From assembly GCF_932274485.2 (NCBI RefSeq), contig NC_065886.2, positions 12,413,501 through 12,477,500 of the forward strand: DNA of 64,000 nt, in the 5' to 3' direction. Positions within the stretch are counted from its first letter, which is position 1, and each line of letters opens with the position of its first letter. A model generated the notes under the pieces. It ran no database searches. It had not been told where the DNA came from and saw only the letters and a program-made list of their open reading frames with translations. The stretch comes from Patella vulgata. Lineage: Eukaryota; Mollusca; Gastropoda; Patellidae. Shown piece after piece: positions 33,701 through 43,557 of this stretch. A program made the position numbers and the translations under genes.

Positions 33701-35216
33701 CGACCGGTTTTGGCATTCGATAATACGACGTCCAGCTGTAACTTGAAATCCACACCTTATATTGTTGTCTATAATCCTAACACTGACTTCAGTCGTGATA
33801 CTGTTGACTGGCACTTCTACTATGGTGACGTCACATATACAACCCTTGTCTCCATCTGTAAGTATACTACCATTAACAGGTATAAACATATGACTGGTTG
33901 GTGTCGTCATATCACTGCATGGCAATACTGTAAAAACAAAGAATAATTTTGATTTGCTAATCTTGAATTAAATGCCCTAGAGTCTCTATCTAAATACCTG
34001 TCTAAACTTTGATAGCACACAATTCATGTAATATTCATTAATATACATTTTAGCAGAAAATAACTCTGTTTAAAAGCAGTTGGATAAATGTTTTAACAGA
34101 ATATTTTTCTTAACAATGCGAGAAAATTTTAACGTTTTTTTTTATTTTAAGCCATGGGATAAATATTTTAGACTGTAGAGAAGTATAGTAACATATACTA
34201 AATGTATAATATAAACTTACCAATATTTGGACCTGTGGTACACTGATCAGCCATTCCTATAAATATTCCATAACCCAGTCAGGTAAATTGACATTATAGA
34301 CATTTTCAAATGAACGACTTGCATTGCAGATCATATTCGTTTAGATATAGCCCATGACATACGTAATTTAGCGGATTTACTTTATACTTGTAATTTAAAC
34401 TTGCATGAGATAACACCATATCGGTATGTAATCTCTCAATTTGTTAGATGACAATGAAAACACTCATTCGATTTCCAATAAATGACACTGTAATATTAGT
34501 AGGGGAGCTTGCTGACCGTTGTTCCTAATCACGCGGACAAAACTGACACTATGCCTAACGGAGGCACCATCATGACCGATGATCAGAAAGGGAATTCATA
34601 AGTTGCACATCTTTTAGGTTTAGGGGCTGTACGCCTCCGAAATCGCGGAAAAGGTCAATTTACTTCAAATTTTTGTGGACAAAGTTAATCTTCGCTACAT
34701 ATGTTCCAGTTGCCAAGGCAAACTTTAAAAGTGACCTTCAGAACAAAAAATCACATGGCTCCTGGCTTCAGAACACCCCCTAGTGACCCGAGTACGTAGA
34801 TTTATTTAAAATATGACGGACAACTTTGATTCCTTTCTCAGCTGAAAGGGAGTTTTGTTCTGAAAAGCACTTTTAAAGTTTGCCTTAGCAACGTGGATAT
34901 ATGGTAGCGAAGATTAATCTGAATTAAATCGACATTTTCCGCGATTACGGGGGCGTACAGCCCCTAAACCCATTCTGATCATCGGCCATCGTGGTGCCTC
35001 CGTTAGGCATAGTGCCTGCCAATTTTGTCCGCAGGTTTAAGAACAACGGTCAGCTAGCTCCCATACTATATATAAATTACTGACATACAAAGACGTATTG
35101 GATTGACTGCATATATCTTCAATTTATTAGACTTTAGAACTAAAATAATTGGGCTTACCCTGGACAAGAATGATACAAGTTACAAAAGTATTGACTGCTA
35201 CCTTCAGGTATCCCAT
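27244..35216 (-). CDS. Gene A: receptor-like type I membrane protein with tyrosine-rich tail, 354 aa
   Basis: Exons: 35159-35216 (signal peptide, VNTFVTCIILVQ), 34221-34256 (36 nt, GMADQCTTGPNI), 33583-33927 (115-codon ectodomain, very close to gene B), 32828-33085 (86-codon Thr/Ser stalk), 29236-29305 (membrane span GVTIGFLLLIVVIIILI) and 27244-27541 (tail, stop TAG). The sum is an exact 355 codons. The normal stalk acceptor of gene B is deleted here; a TGTTCTGTTCAG acceptor farther upstream keeps frame, but the KVTKVC stretch and its cysteine are lost. The tail (CIIRSIKKK) is unlike that of B or C and has six tyrosines: IMYYDI fits the ITIM consensus (about residue 287), SYQTL is a YxxL site and YVNQ a YxN site. 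It could be a signalling receptor. Exons 1-3 are strong; the link to exons 5-6 over a 3.5-kb intron is inferred from order and phase. Confidence 0.7.
27765..28010. repeat. Chimera of SINE-A (minus) and SINE-B (plus) with (AG)n
   Basis: In intron 5 of gene A. An AG microsatellite leads into SINE-A (ATGGGTTTAACGTCCACTCG, CGCTTGCGCGTAGGGG) cut off at about 27,916, joined directly to the SINE-B 3' part (GTATGGTTTATACCCGTC, GTAGGGCGTTAAACCCC, ATTTC tail). Confidence 0.7.
28165..28445 (+). repeat. Second copy of the dispersed repeat block
   Basis: Matches 25,200-25,610 with an internal deletion of about 100 bp. In intron 5 of gene A. Confidence 0.6.
28688..28762 (-). repeat. SINE-A fragment
   Basis: Middle part only: CCCACGAGGTTAGACAGGCG, ACCCTACTCCTTGTCACG and the B-box inverse CCGGGGATTCGAA. 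Confidence 0.6.
30280..30540 (+). repeat. Possible LINE 3' tail ending in (TAAC)/(AAC)n
   Basis: GCCCTAGCCGATATAAAAAAG, TAGATATCACCTCGGTGGAAG and ACGTAAAATACAAC are followed by TAAC and AAC repeats ending near 30,537, a layout common for 3' ends of non-LTR retrotransposons. No coding part is seen. In intron 4 of gene A. A GC-rich patch (30,540-30,665) follows and is unexplained. Confidence 0.35.
31590..31830. repeat. SINE-B copies, plus then minus
   Basis: Plus-strand 3' part (AAAAGATCCCTTGGCAGTTGG to GACTTTAAACCC, TTTCATTTTA) at 31,594-31,757, then a minus-strand body piece (TACGTGTACGCCA, TCGTCCCATCCGAACGACTA) to about 31,818. In intron 4 of gene A. Confidence 0.6.
31995..32365 (+). repeat. 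SINE-A interrupted by a foldback MITE
   Basis: tRNA-like head (GAGTGGCCAAATGGTTAACA, TCTCATTGAGT), then a ~155-bp foldback insertion, then B-box (GGCTTCGATTCCCCGC) and the body up to CGCAAGCGAACTATTG. In intron 4 of gene A. Confidence 0.72.
32062..32222. mobile_element. Foldback MITE, ~155 bp, nested in SINE-A
   Basis: GCTTGTTTCACGAAATTTTA near the left end and its inverse TAAAATTTCGTGAAACAGGC at the right end make a palindrome-like unit with a GATTGGATAAT / GCCAATCA centre. It interrupts the SINE-A between head and B-box. Exact borders and target duplication are ambiguous by a few bases. Confidence 0.72.
34499..35066. mobile_element. Palindromic MITE, 568 bp, in intron 1 of gene A
   Basis: The two halves are long imperfect inverse copies: GGGAGCTTGCTGACCGTTG, ATGCCTAACGGAGGCACCA, CCGATGATCAGAA and AAGTTTGCCTT.GCAAC recur inverted. 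TA lies at both borders (34497-34498 and 35067-35068). Intron 1 of the close paralogue B lacks it, so it was inserted after the A/B duplication. Confidence 0.82.
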
Positions 35217-35400
35217 TTTATTAAAATCCTGTGAAAACGATTCGAATGTCTGCCTACTTCTAAATAGGACAACTTCTTGTCTACGATATGCTATGATTTA
35301 TTCTTAAACACTAGTCAATGCATATCGAGTATTCATATCTAAACATTCACAGGAACAAAGATTTCGTTTTCTTTACGTTGACTATTGAACGCGGTCAATC
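35217..35400 (-). promoter_or_regulatory. Conserved upstream block of gene A
   Basis: Matches 21,923-22,105 upstream of gene B, including ATGCATATCGAGTATTCAT and CTTTACGTTGACTA. Probable 5' UTR and core promoter; no exact transcription start could be set. Confidence 0.4.
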
Positions 35401-35518
35401 AAGTAGTAGGCTTTTTATGGTGGTTGGGGTTAGATATCCAAAGTATCTCCGAAAGTGTGCGTAGAATAAAGCAGCGGGGTTCTTCTTTCGTTCCCCGAGC
35501 GTATTCTTTATCTAATCT

Positions 35519-36303
35519 TAAAGATACATTATGTAAGATTTAAAAAAAAAGAGCTAGCCATTCTTGCTATAATAGTTCGACAACAGATAATGAAAAATTA
35601 ATAATTTGAAAATTTCATTCAATTACTCTATTGCGAGCGAAGATATTAGCCTTTGAAGGTTTGACAAGACGTGTGCAATAATTTCAACCACCGTACTGGT
35701 TGTTCCAATCTAAGTCACGCTCCTCCATTTTTAGATTAAATCAAAATATGACTGAACCGTTCTAATCTATTTAATATCGGGAGTATGCCATCGAGAGTTG
35801 ATTATGGCCTGGATAAGTTAATTAATGTCTAAGTCTAGAAAACATTTCAGGCCTTTAAAGAAAGACCTGCAATAGCCAGATGTAGCTTTTGCATAGTGTA
35901 TGTTTAAGTTAAAGATACATTATGGGAGATTAGATAAAGAGCTGGCAGTTAAAAACTAGATAATGTAAAGGGGATTTGCTGAAAATTTCAGTCAAATTGA
36001 TCCCCTCTGAACCGAGATTTTAGCGATTGAATTTTCGGCCTAGCTTCGATCATCATTACTAAAGTAGGTACGATAAAAACATAGTCTCGATTATCCATTT
36101 CATGATTAAATCATGAATAGAAGTCGAGCAGCAAATCGGGACCTAATCCGACAAACAACGCAGGCTAGCGATGCCATCGAGAGTTGATTATGGCCTGGAT
36201 AAGTTAATTAATGTCTAATTAATAATTTAGATAACATTTCAGGCCAAAAGAAAGACCTGCAATAGGAAGATTTAGCTCTTGCATAATGTATGTTTAAGCT
36301 GTA
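35519..36303. mobile_element. Two adjacent family-T MITEs
   Basis: Copies at 35,519-35,909 and 35,911-36,303 stand in the same orientation, each starting TTAAAGATACATTATG and ending with an inverse of it (TATGTTTAA), with AGGCC..AAAGAAAGACCTGC near the right end. The two differ in their middles (CAACCACCGTACTGGTTG in the first), so they are two subfamilies rather than a fresh tandem copy. Confidence 0.75.
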
Positions 36304-38214
36304 TGGCTACATAGGTTTGCGCATAGGTTTTTGGCCTACGGGGTTCTTTATCGTTTCGGTGGGTGGGGGGGGGGAATAATGTGGCGGATAAAATAAAGCA
36401 CCGAGGTTCTTAATTCGTTCCCAGGCCGTATTTTTTATTTAACACACAATCCGTTTTTACACTACTGTACGTATATAGCAGCTGTGAATTGCATGGGTTG
36501 TAAGGAGAAAGTAATGTATAACTCTTTTATAAAAAAAATTTTTTTCGGCTTCTGTAATATTGTTGAGGCCGCCATGGGAATTTGGTTTGTCTTCCCATAC
36601 GAAGGTCTAGATGCTGTTCTTTGCTGATCAGTGCCGGATTAACCATTTGGCAAGGCAAGAATGCAGGTCACAAAAACATAAAGTAAAAATAAACGGTGTA
36701 ATCTAGCTACTGTAATCTCAAGTAATTACAGTACTCTGTAAAAAATAGATTCTGAATTGTTGAGTAATAAATTTTCTATTGATAAATTTTATCTGAATTT
36801 TCAGATCACCTATCAAAATATACCTTAGGGCCAGCAGCAGTGAATATTCGCTAGGCCGGTACAATCACTGATAAGGATGACATCGATGCGACTAAATGAG
36901 TCCACAATATTATTTTTTTTCCTCCGACAAATACAATTCTAAAACATTTTTTTTTATGTATTAGAAAAATAAATAAAGACGTTTGAAGTATTTGTAGGTA
37001 AAAATTATTTCCTATTTAGTGTAAATGGGTATTAAAATGAGTAAAAGGCGGCGTTCTGCCCGAATCAGTAACGTCTTACGTGAACAATGCACGCTATAGG
37101 GCCCAATGATTGACGTCGCGTGATGTGACGCCACATGTTGAAGGCAGTCATCTTTTACAGAGTATTAGAAGACTTTCGTCTTTCTCTGTGAAACAGATTG
37201 GGCCAGCAGAGCCTAATTCGGCACTGGCCGTCCTGCAGGGGAAATGGCAAGGGAAAATGGAGCTAAAACAACCGTGAAACTTTCTCTGTAAGCAACTGGA
37301 TCAAACCCACATGCTTATATATTTAGTGAGTTCTGAATCCTCCCCCCACCCCCCGCGAAACCAACTTCCAATTGATATTTTTCCCACCGGCAACATTAGA
37401 GCGTTACCCCAGGTATGAGAAATTAAACCAATAAATAAATAAATATACAGAACTTAATGACCATTATTCAATTCTTCAGGAGAGTGTATCCCTGCGCAAT
37501 ACAAGTATTCCCTGGGCGATAGCGAGTGGAATCCGGCAGGGAAAAACTCGAGTGAACCATTGAATAACCCGAACGGTATTGAATGGACATTGAGTTCTGT
37601 TTTTATTCTGTAACTACATACAAACCTCAAAATACACTGTACTATTCAGATTATCAAAAGAAAATCATCACCAATAACGTTAAAGTTCATCATAGGTTCC
37701 GCCTCTTTTTCTTTCTTTTTTACAAAAATTATCGTTGACTAGTGGTGACGCCATTACAGTTTAACGTAATTCTCAAAGCGAGGTCATTCTGAGCAAAAGT
37801 AGTACGTGTCCAAGGAATTGAATACAGCCAGGTTATTTTATGATACATAAAATATATCATGAAAATCGAAATGGTTCCATATATAATCAAAACAATTTAA
37901 ACATGCATCAAATATTTTTATAATAAAATCAAAGTGGTTCCATATATAATCAATACATTTTAAACATAAATAAAATGTCCCCTAGTGAGTGCAAAAGATG
38001 GGGCATAACACGTGCACAAAATCTCTTGATGGCAATTTTCCCCATCCCATGACCTGTATTTTAGGAAAATAACACTAAATAAAAACCTTTTTGTAAATTT
38101 AGCACTTCTGGTAATCCATGTTCTCAGAAGCACCAGAAGTACACCGGTGACTTAAAATAGCCAGCACTGATAATGATATATAAATTGGTTAACGATAACA
38201 AATAAATTTCTGCA
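36304..38214. other. AT-rich stretch, no gene seen
   Basis: Contains simple runs (poly-G at 36,363, AATA repeats at 37,431) and a GGGTTCTTTATC / CGTTCCC sequence that recurs near 35,480. No exon or recognisable element. Confidence 0.4.
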
Positions 38215-40130
38215 GTTAACCTAAAAACCACTGTTAACCGCAAGCTAACCCACACAGACCAATACATACATAACCGTTCAAACCATCAAACCAAAACTGG
38301 AATCATATGTATCTTAACGAGACGCGCAAAATTAGTATGTGATTATGATCTACTGGACGATGAATTACAGCACATCAACCATGTCCTTACAGAATATAAC
38401 AACTACCATGCCAACACAGTTAAAGCGACCATGAAGAAAACCCTGACGCATACATGCAAACCATTCGATGCCATTACAAGAAATCGCCCGGTATTTATCA
38501 CCATCCCATTTATAGGACAAGCTAGCCACCAAATTAAAATAATTTTAACAGAGCAAACCGGCGCAGAGATAGTGTTTAGTAGCGGAACCACACTCAAAAC
38601 CATGTTAAAAGCTGATGGTAGGATACAACAACCATGAGAAGATCCAAGGTGTGTTAAATATGTAGGTAGTAAACTGTCATTAGGGATACTGCATCACATA
38701 ATGCGTTGACAATTAGACAAATGAACATCTAAATGTGAATATAAGTTTTCTTTAATCAGATGGTAATACAAATTATGATGATGATGATGATGATGTAGTT
38801 GTTGATGAAGGTTGTATAACACTGTCTAACGATTAAGTGAAAAATACAAATATAAATTATTCTGTCAAAATAACAGTAAATTTCAGCTAATAAACTATCA
38901 CTGATAAATATTCTTACAATTAACACTGGCAGGTAATAAACTGTTCAAGCCAAAGGTTCAGGGTGCAAAGGACATGGGAATGTTTGTTATAAAGGCTTTA
39001 CTTAACATAAAACCACCAGGTAAATAAAATATAAATGGAAAAATAGCATACAAACAATACGATTACATAAAGAATTCAACTCCTAACAAGGCTGGCATAG
39101 TTCGCAAAGTAATTAAAGGGAGACAACTGACTATAAGTGATCAATGTAAAACATGCTTCCATGCCATCACAAAAATGCAACACAGATGCGACTGACAAAC
39201 CTAAATGACATACAATATCAAATAAATAATACAAATGATACAAATATCGTGTTTTATGCCTCTGTACTCTCTAACATTGGCTGGCAATGACAATATAATG
39301 ACAAGACTATACTGGTTGGTACTTGAATGGCAACAATATTAAACTGACAACGATAAGACCAAAATGACTGCCAAAGTTACTATTGCATGGTGCGGTTTTC
39401 TCTTAGCGGAAAAATAGGAGTCACATGACTATGGAAGCATATAGGGGTCAATAGCGCGATAGATACCGCAATATTAATATTGGTTATATGTCAACATATT
39501 GTGATTGTTCTGATGATTTTAACCCTAAAAAGACAATTTTTGCCGAGTTAATTGTATAACGCGCTATGCTGTATGTCGTCATTTCGTTTTAAATGCAAAC
39601 ATGTCGACATAATATACTGCTTCGAAATTAAATATGTCGACAAAGCTTCAGAATAGAAATATCTTAACGCAAACTTGCACATTTAAAACGAAATGGGGAC
39701 ATATAACATAGCGTGTTGTCTTAATTAACTATGCAAAAATTGTCTTTTCAGAGATAAAATCATCAGAACAATCACAATATTATGTTGACAGATTACCAAC
39801 CGCGGTATCTATCGCGCTATTGACCCCTATAAGCTTCTATACATGACTCTTTGTGGTTAATCAAAAAATCATGAACATAATTAATATTGAGATGAATAAA
39901 CAAAAATTATATTAACATTAAAATGAAAAATAAAATTTACTTTTAAAGTTTTCTGGCCATAAAAATATACAAGGTTGTAATGAAGCGTATATTGGCGAAA
40001 CACCTCGTGGATTTTAGTGCGAACAAAAGAGCATCACACGGCAGTTATAAAACAAGAACTTAACAAGTGAGCAATAGCAGAACACATCTACCAAAATCCA
40101 CAACATGGGAAAATACAGAAATACTAGCCA
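38215..40130 (+). mobile_element. Penelope-like retroelement relic (RT C-terminal part and GIY-YIG)
   Basis: Translation of 38,218-38,637 gives features of the C-terminal RT region of Penelope-like elements: LTHTDQYIH, LTRRAKLVCD, DELQHI, IPFIGQASHQIKIIL and TTLKTMLKADG. A separate stretch at about 39,969-40,090 gives CNEAYIGETPR, the GIY-YIG endonuclease signature that such elements carry after the RT. The copy is old and broken in several places, its 5' part is missing, and a hAT-type MITE sits between the two parts. Confidence 0.65.
39431..39840. mobile_element. Palindromic hAT-type MITE, 410 bp, 8-bp TSD
   Basis: Flanked by the direct repeat ACATGACT (39,423-39,430 and 39,841-39,848). 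Ends ATGGAAGCATATAGGGGTCA and its inverse continue inward for about 170 bp on each side (AATAGCGCGATAGATACCGC, GATTGTTCTGATGATTTTA, CATTTCGTTTTAAATG). Non-coding, inside the Penelope-like relic. Confidence 0.87.
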
Positions 40131-40412
40131 GAAATTTATCAACATGGAAAAACAGAATTCTACGAAAAACGCTATAGAAATTACTTCTTCCATCTTTTTA
40201 AATGTCCCCCGCCTTCGAAAAACGCAGGGGACAATTAAAATGGGTTCGTCCGTCTGTCTGTCTGTCTGTCAGTCACACTTTGATTCTATCTGATAGAGAG
40301 TAGTGAAACTTTGTGTATAGTTGATAATCAGTTTAATTGCTTCATACTTTTAAACAACATAAATGTGAGATTAATTAATAGGTGTCATCTATTTATTTTC
40401 ACTGTTTTCTTT

Positions 40413-40858
40413 TTTACACCTGTTTCAGTCGCATGTGAAACAAATTAACAAAACACATAATTATAACCAATTATGTAAATTACCTGGTAAAAAGTGTGAT
40501 ATCCTGTAAAATGTGTATATTAATTTTAGTTGCTTGTTATTGTACTAAACCAGTGAATCTAAAAATATAGTTATTAAATTGCCCGTGACAATGTATCATA
40601 CTATGGACTGTTGTGGGCATTTTGTTGTTATAAACATTTACGATCATCGGAATGTTAAAAGTATAGTACATATGTAATATTTATAACTGGTCCTATAACA
40701 TGTATGAACAGGAAATCAGAGAAGCACGAAAATTTGCGATATCTTAATCCTCAAAAATAGGTGTCTTAATCTGATTAGTTACTTGTTAGACAATGATTAA
40801 TATAGTTACATATGCAGCCAGGCAGGTCTGGGACTGTCGCGCGTTGATAAAGATTGAC
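40413..40858 (+). repeat. Unclassified repeat Z, copy 1
   Basis: Shares TAACCAATTAT.TAAATTAC, ACCTGGTAAAAA, GATCATCGGAATGTTAA, AACTGGTCCTA and CAATGATTAATAT.GTTACATATGCAGC with 52,060-53,225. Just to its left (40,203-40,270) is a CCCCCGCCTTCG / GCAGGGG hairpin and a TCTG run. No coding region and no superfamily hallmark seen. Confidence 0.6.
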
Positions 40859-41195
40859 TACATTGTATGGCGATAAGGGAGTTGGGTTTGCCTAGTGGCC
40901 TTGACCCTTGACTTGTGATGCAAGCATATGTGGCTTGGCGATAGGGACGCCTTCTCTAAAGTCGTGGGTTTACTCCGGGTACTCCGGTTTCCTCCCACGG
41001 ACGTACATGTTACGTTTAGATGTATCAACAATGTTAATCCCAAGAAGCACCCAAAAGAGCAACTACAGCCATGACATTTACAACATAGAGACGGATATTA
41101 TTTTTTGATATAATAATATACTTCCTCCAGTGATATCAACCGAGTCCTTCAAATGCAATTCCACTATACGATTCGACAAGGGTTTCTTGAAAACG

Positions 41196-43115
41196 TTTCC
41201 TTAATCCTGAAGAATTGAACCAGACTTGATATTTTTAAAAAAGCAAACTGTTTACCTTTTCCAAACAACCTACTAGTTGTGTTAAGTTGATAATAGTAAT
41301 TTGTCCATTTATAGACTGTAATTGTCAAATTATAAGGTTGTCCATAAATAAATAAAACATATTAAAAATAAATTTTATTTTTTTAAATTCAAATTTCAAC
41401 CTTGTAAACACAATATTTTATGGGAAATCAATCACTGGTTTTATTTTAAAATCACGAAGTTTCCTGAAGTACCCTCTCTGATTAATGTGTTCTGCTATAT
41501 CGACAATGTCACTTAACGATTTTGGTACATGTATTTTGTTACTATACCACTGGCTTCATTTTAAACATGGTTTACGTTTTACGTTTAAATTACACGTTTT
41601 GAACCGGCCGTTCATTTAGATATATATATATATATTTCTTTTAAATTTAAAATTAATCCAATCCGCCCGTTAACCGTTACAATGTGATCGTCATGGCGTG
41701 ATTTTATTTATTTTTTATTTTCTTTTATTTATTTAATTGCGTATGTAGCATGGGCCTTCTGTCAGACGTGGAGAGTAGGCGTCGCAGAACCGGTCGCCAC
41801 ATCCTACGTACGATCCATGCATCTGTTCTTACTATATCTTAGTAGCCTTGTGATCGTCTAGAATTTGTCTCTAGCTGTCTTTGCTTCTACTTCACGTTGT
41901 GTATTTACTTCGTACTGTTTTCCTTAAGACGTTTGTCTTCTCAGTAGTTATAACACTGCAGCAGTTCATTTTTGCGTTTTATATATTATAGCTGTTTACA
42001 GGAGCAGAACAGTAGGACGTTACAAGCATAGTACAGATTACAATAATAAAGTCATTCTCAAACACTAGCCATGGCAGACTGGGTGAGTCTGCTGATAGAA
42101 ACTGTTACATCTTTCCCTTTCTGGAATCAAGCTGCTGTCCAGGCACTCAGATGGTATTCTCTCTGGAATCTAATGAAAATCTGTCTTAAAAGTTTGCCAT
42201 GATATCTTTTATAGGACTCATGGATATCACGCACAGAATAGGCTACTCATGGCCCTGAACCTGTGCAATTACTGATTATGATTGGTTACTTTAGCCAAAT
42301 GATGTAATTAGTAAATTTCCAAGCACGTGTAATCTCGTAGTATTTTATTTACACATAGAACCAGCTATGTTTTGGTTCTATAACTCTTTTCATTTGTCAA
42401 CCTGTCACTTATTCCCTAACTTTATTTAAGTACAAATGTGAATCTACTAACTTGCCAGAGATATTAATCAATACAATATAATGCTATCATTAATTATAAG
42501 AGCAAAAATCTAGCAATATTAATACACGTATGGTGAGCACATCATGCCACTAGTATTCTCGAATCTACGACCGACATATTTTGTTATGTGATTAATTTTT
42601 ACTGCTTGTCACAAATCACATTTGTGTAAATGAAATGAAATGTTCTGCTCCTAACCTGGGCTAATGAAGACGGGCATACGCCATACAGTGTGCTATGAGG
42701 GCAATTGTGCCCGGCAGCGGCGCTACGGCCTACTCTTAAGGGATCTTTTACGTGCACGCCAATGTGTACACGGGACCTCGGTTTTTCGTCCCATCCGAAC
42801 ACCCTACCTCCAGGCTAGCGAGCCAGCGTCTTACCCACTTAGCCACGTGATTCCCATTTGTGTAAATATTTAACACATTGCTCATATATGGTTACTGATA
42901 GATTTCTTAGAAAAAGATCTTGTATTGCAGGTTTATACACTAAACTGACTAGACGAAAAGTATAATGGTATATACCGTGATCCAGTGTTTTGTCAAGTGT
43001 ACGTCATTCATTACTACTATACAAGTACAATATAAAACAGATTAATAACAGGATATAAAGTCATCATCTTGCCGTTCCCTCCTAATCAACATTTAATTTT
43101 GTTTTTCCCTCTTAA
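41196..43115 (+). repeat. Unclassified repeat Y, copy 1 (~1.7 kb net)
   Basis: The stretch 41,196-42,660 recurs almost unchanged at 45,402-46,862. Beyond the inserted SINE the element seems to run on (ACTAAACTGACTAGACGAAAAG, ACAGATTAATAACAGGATATAAAG), since those parts recur in order at 54,118-55,080 and 63,770-63,925. It contains a SINE-B-like AGCAGAACAGTAGGACGTTAC piece at 42,002. No long reading frame. A short GCCTTCTGTCAGACGTGGAG stretch recurs inverted near 48,410. Confidence 0.65.
42632..42854 (-). repeat. SINE-B inserted in repeat Y, 13-bp TSD
   Basis: Flanked by CATTTGTGTAAAT on both sides (42,619-42,631 and 42,855-42,867). Read on the minus strand it has the tRNA-like head (GGCTAAGTGGGTAAGACGC, GCTAGCCTGGAGG) and the 3' tail (ATTTC)n. 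It lacks about 150 bp of the middle compared with the full copy at 49.6 kb. Confidence 0.85.
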
Positions 43116-43173
43116 AGCTGAACTCCGCGACAAAAATACCGAAATAATTAAATAAAAAAAAGTTAACGCCCCC

Positions 43174-43557
43174 ATGCCGCCATGCTTGTTTCCAATTTGT
43201 GAAATAAATATGGCGGACATGGAGGCTTATGACCTGGAAAGGTTAGCCGATCTGACTTCCAGTTTGTTACGGATAGCAACTGACGGAATATCGCTACAAA
43301 TATCAATTATATCGAACAAAAGTCGACAGCGGGCGCATAGAAAGTCCAACAACAGTCGCTCCAACAGACCACGACTGGACAGGGCGCATAGAAACACCGA
43401 CAGGTTTCTGTATACTATGGGATCAAAGGCCGAAAGGCGATTTTTCTGTCGGGGGGGAGGGGGCGCACCTCTGTTGATCCACCGATTTCGCAACATGTGG
43501 CGAGTGAATGTGGGTACGATTTTTGCTGATTTTGAAAAAATTAATCTTCAGTGTTGA
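43174..43557 (+). CDS. Unidentified 127-codon open frame
   Basis: An uninterrupted frame with higher GC than its surroundings. A likelier start is the methionine of MADMEAYDLERLADL at 43,210, preceded by AAATATGGCGG, which has a good initiation context. The first ~25 residues look helical; the rest is Arg/Asn/Ser-rich (KSRQRAHRKSNN), and a poly-G run interrupts the later part. I recognise no domain and see no supporting splice signals. It could be an exon of a host gene or a remnant of a mobile element. Confidence 0.2.
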   Translation: MPPCLFPICEINMADMEAYDLERLADLTSSLLRIATDGISLQISIISNKSRQRAHRKSNNSRSNRPRLDRAHRNTDRFLYTMGSKAERRFFCRGGGGAPLLIHRFRNMWRVNVGTIFADFEKINLQC

